The position numbers and the translations under genes are program-made. Source: JBOGWP01 sp050693875 (GTDB lineage: Bacteria > Actinomycetota > CADDZG01 > JAHWKV01 > JBOGWP01). From it: a stretch of 16,468 nt of DNA. Where the stretch lies: NCBI GenBank assembly GCA_050693875.1, contig JBOGWP010000080.1, forward strand, positions 1-16,468. The letters run 5' to 3'. Below, piece by piece: positions 1 to 10,768 of the stretch. How positions within the stretch are numbered: position 1 is the stretch's first letter; each line of letters starts with the position of its first letter. The notes beneath the pieces are model-generated. The model did no database searches and was not told where the DNA came from. It saw nothing but the letters and a program-made list of their open reading frames with translations.

Positions 1-370
1 GATCTCCTCGCTCTCGCTCGAAGGGCTGCCGCCCCCCGGCCCCCCCTCTTGTTCCGACGAGGTCCGGCCCTGCGGACGTTCCTCGTCGCCGGGGGAGTGC
101 CAGCCCAATCTCCTCGCTCTCGCTCGAAGGGCTGCCGCCCCCCGGCCCCCCTCGTGTTCCGACGAGGTCCGGCCCTGCGGACGTTCCTCGTCGCCGGGGG
201 AGCGCAGCAGCCCGATCTCCTCGCTCTCGCTCGAAGGGCTGCCGCCCCCCGGCCCCCCCTCGTGTTCCGACGAGGTCCGGTCCTGGGGGCCGTTCCTCGT
301 CGCCGGGGGAGCGCAGCAGCCCGATCTCCTCGGCGACCGCTCGAAGGGCTGCCGCCCCCCGGCCCCCCTA
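1..370. repeat. Tandem array of ~107 bp hairpin-containing repeats
   Basis: About 3.4 head-to-tail copies begin near positions 2, 108, 215 and 324, giving unit lengths of 106, 107 and 109 bp. Each unit has a block reading CGAAGGGCTGCCG followed by C-runs, then a hairpin. In copy 1, CGACGAGG (55-62) pairs with CCTCGTCG (81-88), and an inner TCCG (63-66) pairs with CGGA (73-76). The outer arms recur at 160-167/186-193 and 268-275/295-302. The last partial copy stops within the stop codon of the minus-strand relic that follows. The long plus-strand open frame across the array is Pro/Arg-rich and follows the repeat, so it is not called as a gene. The array may continue left of the window. Confidence 0.9.
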
Positions 371-2257
371 CGGGATGCGCAGGACCAGAAGTGCGGCGTC
401 GTCTCGCGGTGCGTGGCGGCGGTTCTCCGCCACCGCCCGCTCGATCCTCCAGGCGATCTCATCGGCGCTCTCGCCGGCCGAGGCGGCGAGGACCTCGACG
501 ATGCGGTCCTCGGCCGAGACGTCGTCGGGAGCGCGTGGTCCGCCGGAGGAACTCCTCCGACATCTCCGCAGCGAACTGCTGCCGCCGGTGCGCGACCCCG
601 ATTGCCGGGTGTGCCCCGTCGGGATCCGGGGCGTACCGGGTCGCCAGCAGTCGGCGAGCTCCTGCTTCGACGGGTCGGCGGTGACGGCCGCCACGCGTCG
701 GATCGTCCGGTCGGGCTGAGCGACGTCGACCAGGCATAGCTCGCAGAGCGCCGACGCGGCGAGGCGGGCAAGGCGTTGGAGCCCCTGGTCGCAGTCGAGC
801 GACGCGGCGAGCAGCGTGCTGGTCTCGAGGAGGAGGCGCAGGTTCGAGCGGGCCGCCTCCGCTTCGGCGTGGGCCTTGCGCTGCTCCTCGTAGGGCCGGG
901 CGTTGTCGATGGCCATCGCCGCCCGGCGGGCGAGATCCTGCGCCAGCTCGAGTTCGGACTCGCCGTACCGGCGGCCCGACTCGGCACTCGCCATCGTGAG
1001 AACCCCGAGGGTCCGCCCACGGGCCCGCAAGGCGAGGACCATCTCCGAACGCAGGCCGAGGCTGCGGAGCAGCGCGAGATGCTCGTCGTCGATGGCGATG
1101 GACTCGAGCGCGGCCGCGGGGATGTTCGGGGTGAGATCCGCACGACCCGTCCGAGCCACCTCGACGATCTGCGGCGAGGGCTCGTCGGGATAGGTGGAGA
1201 GCCTTGCAGCCAGCTCGGCCTTGGACGGATCGGCGTGACGGCTGAGCACGCGGTGGATCGTGCCGTCCGCACGGAGCTTCCGGATCGAGCACCAATCGGC
1301 CAGGTCGGGCACGATGAGATCGGCCACGCGCTCGAGGATGCGGCCGTAGTCGACCGCCGCGTCGAGCAAGCCGGGGGTGGTCGACGCGAGGAAGGCGAAC
1401 CGCTCCTCGCTGCGGCGCAACGCCTCGAGGGCGTGCTCCTGCTCGGTCACCTCCCGGAAGACGTTGACGACAACGCGGACCCGTGCCGACTCGTCGAACA
1501 ACGGCCGGGCCCGGACCACCGACCAGCGCTCCTCTCCGGTCGAGTGGACCCGGTAGCGCATAAGGCGGTCCTCGGGCTTGTGTCCAGCCAGGGCGAGCCG
1601 GCCCGGCAACTGGTCGGACGGGACGAGGTCGCCGTGCTCGTCGAGCACCTGGAAGCGTTCCATGATCGTGGCGATGGGCGCGGCGAGAAGCTCAGCGTTC
1701 GACTCGAAGCCGAGGACGAGAGCGGCCGCGCCGTTGGCCCAGAGGAGCTCGCCATCTGGGGCTGCACGGTCACGGGGTCCCCCAATGCGTCGAGCACAAC
1801 CTCGAGCTGCCGGCCCGCGGTCAACAGCTCCTCGTCGAGGCGACGGGCTTCGAGGGCAAAAGCGGCCTGGGCCGCCACGAGGGAGGCCACAGCCAGCTCC
1901 TCGGCGGAATGCGGCCGGGGACGGTCTCGACACAGCAGCACCGCGCCGCGGAGGCGGCCTCGGAGGACCATCGGGACGAACGCCAGGGTACCGCTGGAGC
2001 GCTGAGCCCAGTCCGGCCACCGGTTCGTTCGTGCGGATGTCGGCGGGGACGTCTGCGACGGTTAACGGGCGCGGGTTGTCGAGCTCAGGTGGCCAGGGGG
2101 TGAGCGCCTCGAGCGCTTCGCGCATCGGGCCCGAGAGTCCCCGCGACGCCTTAACCCGCATCGCCGGGCCTTCTTCGAGCAGAATGATGGCCGAGCGGTC
2201 GGCGGCTAGACGCTTGCGGAAGACGCTTGCGGAAGCCCTATCGACAAATGTTGTCAT
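368..2257 (-). pseudogene. Broken GAF-PAS-GAF-GAF-SpoIIE-type sensor phosphatase relic
   Basis: One open frame of 629 codons spans this region, but protein similarity by eye switches frame several times. An N-terminal GAF piece (residues ~17-95, ADRSAIILLEEG) is in the main frame. The rest of that GAF plus a linker (LAFVPMVLRGRLRGAVLL to GDPVTVQ, near 2010-1770) is in a second frame, where the main frame is Arg/Pro/Gly noise. The PAS domain (APDGELLWANG onward), a helix, a second GAF ending AMAIDNARPYEE and the start of a third GAF return to the main frame. From about 645 to 530 the third GAF continues in a third frame (LLATRYAPDPDGAHPAIGVA). The last ~50 residues, ending RDDAALLVLRIP, match the tail of a SpoIIE/PP2C domain. 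The PP2C core and the rest of the last GAF are missing, implying a deletion of very roughly 200 codons near 530. No ribosome-binding site supports the ATG. Such proteins normally dephosphorylate anti-sigma-factor antagonists in response to GAF/PAS signals; this copy should be inactive. Confidence 0.8.
2208..2233. repeat. 13 bp perfect tandem duplication
   Basis: AGACGCTTGCGGA occurs twice back to back (2208-2220 and 2221-2233), at the 5' edge of the recognisable GAF homology of the minus-strand relic. Thirteen is not a multiple of three, so the duplication changes the upstream reading frame. With one copy removed, the GAF frame meets a TAG a few codons upstream, so the N terminus looks truncated in either state. 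Confidence 0.9.
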
Positions 2258-2409
2258 GCGGCTCGGTTTGCGTTTGTGGCGATGCCGAGGTCGTTGAAGA
2301 GCCGTAGCTGCCCCTCAGAAGATCCCCGTACCGCTCGCTGAGCTTGTCCGTGTCCGCGGACACTACGATCGCCCGCGCTCAGAACTCCAGTGCTGCCCCG
2401 AAGGGGCGT

Positions 2410-2437
2410 CCGGTTCCGAGCGAAGTCTCGGGACCGG
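2410..2437. repeat. Inverted repeat with 11 bp stem
   Basis: The left arm CCGGTTCCGAG (2410-2420) pairs with the right arm CTCGGGACCGG (2427-2437) around the loop CGAAGT, with one T-G wobble. No T-run follows on either strand. It could be a terminator-like structure left from a lost gene or a dispersed hairpin element; the sequence alone does not decide. Confidence 0.6.
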
Positions 2438-2740
2438 GGTAGCCCAGCTTGAGGTGCCGAAGTTCGTGCGAATGAGTCAAGTTTGGGGACGCTCCTCGAC
2501 GCCCGCGCCCGGCTCGAGCCCCTCCACGACCCGGCGGACCGCCTGAAGGGGGTTCGTGCCGTGGAGCCGTGGCGGCCGCGCTGCGCGCAATCTTCTCCTT
2601 CCCGCATCCTGAGCGCCCTTCCGGGGTCCCGGCCGAGCCTGGGGGGAAGAGTGGGACAGCCAGCGTCTCGCGTCTGGTTTCTTAGGAAGGTTCGGGAATG
2701 TTTGGGCGTCTTCGGGTGCCGAAGGTGGGTTGGGAAAACC

Positions 2741-2769
2741 TTGACAGCCCTACGGACAGCCCCTAATGT
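2741..2769 (+). promoter_or_regulatory. Upstream rpoBC promoter candidate
   Basis: A perfect -35 hexamer TTGACA (2741-2746) lies 17 bp from TAATGT (2764-2769), which fits the loose TANNNT -10 used by actinobacterial housekeeping sigma factors. It points towards rpoB with a leader of about 180 nt. Confidence 0.5.
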
Positions 2770-2826
2770 TGCCAAAGGGAAGCGAAACGAATACACGGGA
2801 TTTTGTCGAACGCGGTTTCGTTCGTG

Positions 2827-2855
2827 TTGACGGCCGTAGCCGTTCGTGCTACGCT
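2827..2855 (+). promoter_or_regulatory. Main rpoBC promoter candidate
   Basis: TTGACG (2827-2832) and TACGCT (2850-2855) are separated by 17 bp, a good match to the actinobacterial SigA-type pattern. Transcription would start near 2862, giving a leader of about 90 nt before rpoB. With the site at 2741 it would make a tandem promoter pair, as is common for RNA polymerase operons. Confidence 0.65.
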
Positions 2856-2901
2856 GCTCGTTTGCAATCAATCGCCTCGGGGGCCTTGACGCGCGCCCGC
2901 G

Positions 2902-2937
2902 GCTGCCCATCAGAACAATGCTGCCCATCAGAACAAT
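2902..2937 (+). repeat. Perfect 18 bp tandem duplication in the rpoB leader
   Basis: GCTGCCCATCAGAACAAT occurs twice with no spacer (2902-2919, 2920-2937) and ends directly against the rpoB Shine-Dalgarno sequence. Both copies lie downstream of the predicted start of transcription, so they would be part of the mRNA leader. Confidence 0.9.
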
Positions 2938-2945
2938 AAGGAGGG
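2938..2945 (+). promoter_or_regulatory. rpoB ribosome-binding site
   Basis: AAGGAGGG lies 6 nt before the TTG at 2952. This strong, well-placed site justifies choosing the non-standard TTG start for rpoB. Confidence 0.85.
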
Positions 2946-2951
2946 AACTGC

Positions 2952-5900
2952 TTGGCGACGAACGCCGTTGCTCGCCGACGTGTTTCATTTGCCCGATTTC
3001 CTGAGATTCAGCCCCTTCCCGACCTCATCGCCATCCAACGCGAGTCCTTCAGCTGGTTCCTCAACGAGGGCCTGAAGGAGACCTTCCGAGACATCTCGCC
3101 GATCGAAGACTTCACCGGCAACCTTGCACTGGAGTTCGGCGACCACCGCTTCGAGCCCTCGAAGCATTCCGTGAGCGAGTGCCGCGAGAAGGACATGACC
3201 TACTCCGCCCCGCTGTTCGTGACGGCGACCTTCATGAACAAGGAGACCGGGGAGATCAAGGAGCAGACGGTCTTCATGGGGGATTTCCCGATGATGACCA
3301 ACAAGGGGACCTTCATCATCAACGGCACCGAGCGCGTCGTGGTCTCACAGTTGGTGCGCTCGCCGGGGGTGTACTTCGACCGCACCCTCGACAAGACCTC
3401 CGACCGCGAGCTCTACTCCGGCAAGGTCATTCCCGCCCGCGGCGCGTGGCTCGAGTTCGAGACCGACAAGCGCGACACGATCGGCGTTCGCATCGATCGC
3501 AAGCGGAAGCAGAACGTGACCGTCCTGCTGAAGGCGATAGGCCTTTCGGCGGATCAGATCCTCGACCTCTTCGAGGACGCCGACTCCATCCGCGCGACGC
3601 TCGAGCGCGACCACGTCGAGGGCACCGACGACGCGCTGATGGACATCTACCGGAAGCTCCGGCCGGGCGAGCCGCCGACTCCCGACTCGGCGCGCAGCCT
3701 GCTCGACAACCTGTTCTTCAACTGGAAGCGCTACGACCTGGCCAAGGTCGGCCGCTACAAGGTCGACAAGAAGCTCGGGCCGCTGGAGGCGCGCTACGAG
3801 AACTTGCTCGCACGAATGCACAACTCGTTCCAGGCATCCGAGAAGCCGGGCAAGGAGGTCTACGAGCAGGACCGGTGGAAGGTCTGGTCTCAGATTCGTG
3901 AGGACGAGAAGAGCCCTCGCGGCCCGACCTACAAGTCGATCCTCACCTTCGAGGACATTCTGAAGACCGTCGACTACATCGTGCGGCTGCACCGGGGCGA
4001 CGAGGACTACGAGGTCGACGACATCGATCATTTCGGCAACCGCCGGATCCGCTCGGTGGGCGAGCTCATCCAGAACCAGGTCCGGGTGGGCCTGTCACGG
4101 ATGGAGCGGGTGGTGCGCGAGCGCATGACGACGCAGGACGTCGAGGCGATCACCCCCCAGACGCTGATCTACATCCGCCCGGTGGTGGCGGCGATCAAGG
4201 AGTTCTTCGGGACGTCCCAGCTCTCCCAGTTCATGGACCAGGCGAACCCACTGACCGGGCTGACGCACCGGCGCCGGCTCTCGGCGCTCGGCCCCGGCGG
4301 GCTTTCTCGGGAGCGAGCCGGGTTCGAGGTCCGCGACGTGCACCCCAGCCACTACGGGCGGATGTGCCCGATCGAGACCCCGGAAGGACCGAACATCGGA
4401 CTCATCGGGAGCCTCGCCTGCTATGCGCGCATCAACGAGTTCGGCTTCATCGAGACCCCCTACCGGCGGGTCGAGAAGGGTCGAGTCACCGACGTCGTCG
4501 ACTACCTGACCGCCGACGAGGAGGACCGCCACGTCATCGCGCAGGCGAATGCGCCCCTCGACAACCGGGGCCGGTTCACCGAGGACCATGTGCTGGTGCG
4601 CCGGAAGGGTGGTGAGGTCGACTTCGTACCGCCCGACGAGGTCGATTACATGGACATCTCGCCGAAGCAGATCGTGTCGATCTCCGCGGCCCTGATCCCC
4701 TTTCTCGAGCACGACGACGCCAACCGGGCCCTCATGGGGGCCAACATGCAGAAGCAGGCGGTGCCGCTGATCCGCACCGAGGCCCCGCTGATCGGGACGG
4801 GCCTCGAGGTGCGGACGGCGAAGGACGCCGGCGACGTGATCCTGTCCGAGGGCGACGGGGTTGTCGACGAGGTGTCCGCCGAGTACATCGTGATCCGCCA
4901 GGACGACGGTGCGCGGCGCGAGTACAAGCTCGCCAAGTTCCAGCGCTCGAACCAGGGCACCTGCATCAATCAGAAGGCGATGATCTCCGAGGGCCAGCGG
5001 GTGGCCGCGGGCGATGTGATTGCAGACGGTCCGTCGACCGACATGGGTGAGCTGGCGCTCGGAAAGAACCTGCTGGTCGCCTTCATGCCCTGGGAGGGAC
5101 ACAACTTCGAGGACGCCATCGTCGTCTCGGAACGGCTCGTACGCGAGGACGTGCTCACCTCGATCCACATCGAGGCGTACGAGGTCGACGCGCGCGACAC
5201 CAAGCTCGGTGCCGAGGAGATCACCCGCGACATCCCCAACGTCGGGGAGGAGATCCTCAAGGACCTCGACGAGCGCGGGATCATCCGCATCGGGGCCGAG
5301 GTGGGGCCCGGCGACGTGCTCGTCGGCAAGGTGACGCCGAAGGGAGAGACCGAGCTCACTCCCGAGGAGCGCCTGCTTCGGGCGATCTTCGGCGAGAAGG
5401 CGCGAGAGGTGCGCGACACCTCGCTCAAGGTTCCCCACGGCGAGTCCGGGAAGGTGATCGATGTCCGCGTGTTCTCCCGTGAGGAAGGCGACGAGCTGCC
5501 GCCGGGCGTGAACCAGCTCGTCCGGGTCTACGTGGCGCAGCTGCGCAAGATCCAGGAGGGCGACAAGCTGGCGGGCCGGCACGGGAACAAGGGCGTGATC
5601 GCAAAGGTGCTCCCCGTCGAGGACATGCCGTTCCTCGCCGACGGGACTCCGGTCGACATGATCCTCAACCCGCTGGGCGTCCCGTCCCGGATGAACCTCG
5701 GGCAGGTCCTCGAAACGCATCTCGGGTGGGCGGCGAAGAACGGGTGGAGGTCGTCCCGGACGAAGGACCATCCCGACACCGGGCCGATGTGGGTGTCGAC
5801 CCCCGTCTTCGACGGCGCCCGCGAGGACGACATCATGGAGGCCCTCGCCAACGCCAACATCTCGGCGAACGGGATGAAGGTGGTGGATACCGACGGCAAG

Positions 5901-6413
5901 GCGGAGCTCTACGACGGGCGTTCCGGCGCGCCGTACGACCAGCCGATCACGGTAGGCTACCTCTACATCCTGAAGCTGGTCCACCTCGTCGACGACAAGA
6001 TCCACGCCCGCTCGACGGGCCCCTACTCGATGATCACGCAGCAGCCGCTCGGCGGGAAGGCGCAGTTCGGCGGGCAGCGCTTCGGTGAGATGGAGGTGTG
6101 GGCCCTCGAGGCCTACGGCGCCGCCTACGCGCTCCAGGAGCTGCTCACGATCAAGTCCGACGACGTCCTCGGCCGGGTGAAGGTCTACGAGGCCATCGTC
6201 AAGGGCGAGAATATCCCCGAGCCCGGCATCCCGGAGTCGTTCAAGGTGCTGATCAAGGAGATGCAATCCCTGTGCCTGAACGTCGAGGTGCTCTCAGCTG
6301 AGGGCAAGGAGATCGAGATGAAAGAGATCGACGAGGACGTCTACCGCACTGCCGAGGAGCTCGGCATCGACCTGTCCCGCCGGGAGCCGTCCTCGGTCGA
6401 CATGGAGGCATAG
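2952..6413 (+). CDS. rpoB: DNA-directed RNA polymerase subunit beta
   Basis: This 1153-residue beta subunit of the core RNA polymerase is close to the usual actinobacterial length. The TTG start follows a strong ribosome-binding site, and the N terminus has the expected FARFPEIQPLPDLIAIQRESF. The rifampicin pocket begins at FFGTSQLSQFMDQ (from residue 418). Q426, D429, H439, S444 and L446 correspond to E. coli Q513, D516, H526, S531 and L533, all wild type, so the sequence predicts a rifampicin-sensitive enzyme. GFEVRDVHPSHYGRMCPIETPEGPN follows. The active-site region GDKLAGRHGNKGVIAKVLP starts near residue 869, and the C-terminal clamp contains PLGGKAQFGGQRFGEMEVWALEAYGA. No frameshift or large insertion is seen. 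rpoC follows after 56 bp, so the two are surely co-transcribed. Confidence 0.98.
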   Translation: MATNAVARRRVSFARFPEIQPLPDLIAIQRESFSWFLNEGLKETFRDISPIEDFTGNLALEFGDHRFEPSKHSVSECREKDMTYSAPLFVTATFMNKETGEIKEQTVFMGDFPMMTNKGTFIINGTERVVVSQLVRSPGVYFDRTLDKTSDRELYSGKVIPARGAWLEFETDKRDTIGVRIDRKRKQNVTVLLKAIGLSADQILDLFEDADSIRATLERDHVEGTDDALMDIYRKLRPGEPPTPDSARSLLDNLFFNWKRYDLAKVGRYKVDKKLGPLEARYENLLARMHNSFQASEKPGKEVYEQDRWKVWSQIREDEKSPRGPTYKSILTFEDILKTVDYIVRLHRGDEDYEVDDIDHFGNRRIRSVGELIQNQVRVGLSRMERVVRERMTTQDVEAITPQTLIYIRPVVAAIKEFFGTSQLSQFMDQANPLTGLTHRRRLSALGPGGLSRERAGFEVRDVHPSHYGRMCPIETPEGPNIGLIGSLACYARINEFGFIETPYRRVEKGRVTDVVDYLTADEEDRHVIAQANAPLDNRGRFTEDHVLVRRKGGEVDFVPPDEVDYMDISPKQIVSISAALIPFLEHDDANRALMGANMQKQAVPLIRTEAPLIGTGLEVRTAKDAGDVILSEGDGVVDEVSAEYIVIRQDDGARREYKLAKFQRSNQGTCINQKAMISEGQRVAAGDVIADGPSTDMGELALGKNLLVAFMPWEGHNFEDAIVVSERLVREDVLTSIHIEAYEVDARDTKLGAEEITRDIPNVGEEILKDLDERGIIRIGAEVGPGDVLVGKVTPKGETELTPEERLLRAIFGEKAREVRDTSLKVPHGESGKVIDVRVFSREEGDELPPGVNQLVRVYVAQLRKIQEGDKLAGRHGNKGVIAKVLPVEDMPFLADGTPVDMILNPLGVPSRMNLGQVLETHLGWAAKNGWRSSRTKDHPDTGPMWVSTPVFDGAREDDIMEALANANISANGMKVVDTDGKAELYDGRSGAPYDQPITVGYLYILKLVHLVDDKIHARSTGPYSMITQQPLGGKAQFGGQRFGEMEVWALEAYGAAYALQELLTIKSDDVLGRVKVYEAIVKGENIPEPGIPESFKVLIKEMQSLCLNVEVLSAEGKEIEMKEIDEDVYRTAEELGIDLSRREPSSVDMEA

Positions 6414-6469
6414 CGAAGGCGCGCGGAGGCTCGGCAAACCCAGGGACCCAGGGGAGGAACGAGAGATAC

Positions 6470-10372
<3,903 letters not shown>

Positions 10373-10384
10373 GGCAGGGGCCCA

Positions 10385-10447
10385 GCCCCCGCCGGCGGGG
10401 GCGAGACAATTTCACCACAGGGGCGGCGTAAGCCGCCCCTGTCTCGC
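10385..10447 (+). terminator. rpoC terminator region with nested hairpins
   Basis: A perfect 11 bp stem, ACAGGGGCGGC (10417-10427) with GCCGCCCCTGT (10432-10442), closes a GTAA tetraloop. Before it lies the 18 bp palindrome GCCCCCGCCGGCGGGGGC (10385-10402). GCGAGACA (10401-10408) is the exact reverse complement of TGTCTCGC (10440-10447), so the 3' arm can pair in two ways or extend the structure outward. No T-run follows, common for high-GC actinobacterial terminators, so Rho dependence or read-through is possible. Confidence 0.7.
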
Positions 10448-10635
10448 GCGACGGGAAGCGTGAAGCGGCTGGACGGCCGGAGAACCGCAAGTACAATAAG
10501 CCCTCTGTTCTACTTTTTTCGTCTGTTTGGTGTAATCGGAACGCCCGGGGCCCGGGGGCGGGCGGGCTCGACGGGCGGGTCGGCGTTCTGGTTGCCCGTT
10601 TTCATCTGTATCAGCTCGTTCAGTTTGGTGTCCGG

Positions 10636-10641
10636 TATAAT
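10636..10641 (+). promoter_or_regulatory. Candidate -10 element for the signalling operon
   Basis: A perfect TATAAT lies about 130 bp before the HD-GYP gene in a locally less GC-rich stretch. No good -35 hexamer is found 16-18 bp upstream and there is no TG extension, so activator-assisted or alternative recognition would be needed. The adjacent GTTTGGTGT is repeated 98 bp upstream. Confidence 0.45.
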
Positions 10642-10768
10642 AGAGTTGCTAGAGTCGGTGGCCGGGTAGCTGCACTCAGCGCCCGGCCTCCCTTCGCGGG
10701 CCGCCGCAATCCTCCAGCCTCCAAGTTCGGTGGAAGGGTGGCTTCGGCAGGGAGGTGAGCACGGTCAG

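Larger units (their letters stand above)
2258..2951. other. Gene-poor spacer upstream of rpoB
   Basis: No convincing gene was found here. A 244-codon minus-strand frame covers it but is Arg/Ser/Pro-rich, has no recognisable domain and runs across the rpoB promoters and start. The left part holds two hairpins: CCCC-GAA-GGGG around 2397-2407 and an 11 bp stem at 2410-2437. The right part (from ~2690) is less GC-rich and holds two promoter-like sites and the rpoB leader. A minus-strand stretch near 2300-2363 may be the decayed start of another gene. Confidence 0.6.
10373..10768. other. Intergenic region between rpoC and the HD-GYP gene
   Basis: About 400 bp with no supported gene. The first 75 bp hold the rpoC terminator structures. 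The middle has a T-run (10514-10519) without a strong stem before it and a very G-rich stretch (10541-10580). GTTTGGTGT occurs twice (10525-10533, 10623-10631), the second just before a TATAAT at 10636. A 69-codon plus-strand frame here has no recognisable feature and spans the promoter-like site, so it is not called. Confidence 0.6.

Noticed and set aside
1..370. CRISPR array
   Set aside because: The copies are contiguous ~107 bp units with no unique spacers between short repeats.
49..684. Plus-strand open frame of 211 codons over the left repeats
   Set aside because: It follows the tandem repeat unit, is dominated by Pro/Arg/Gly, and continues into the antisense of the GAF/SpoIIE relic without any domain.
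776..2005. Plus-strand frame of 409 codons opposite the relic
   Set aside because: Its composition is that of an antisense reading of a high-GC coding region; the minus strand has clear GAF and PAS motifs.
2254..2988. Minus-strand frame of 244 codons upstream of and into rpoB
   Set aside because: It runs over the rpoB promoters, leader repeats and start codon, with Arg/Ser/Pro-rich sequence and no recognisable domain.
4095..6266. Minus-strand frame of 723 codons inside rpoB
   Set aside because: Antisense shadow of rpoB, rich in His/Asp/Leu/Val repeats as expected from complementing GC-biased codons; no domain or ribosome-binding site.
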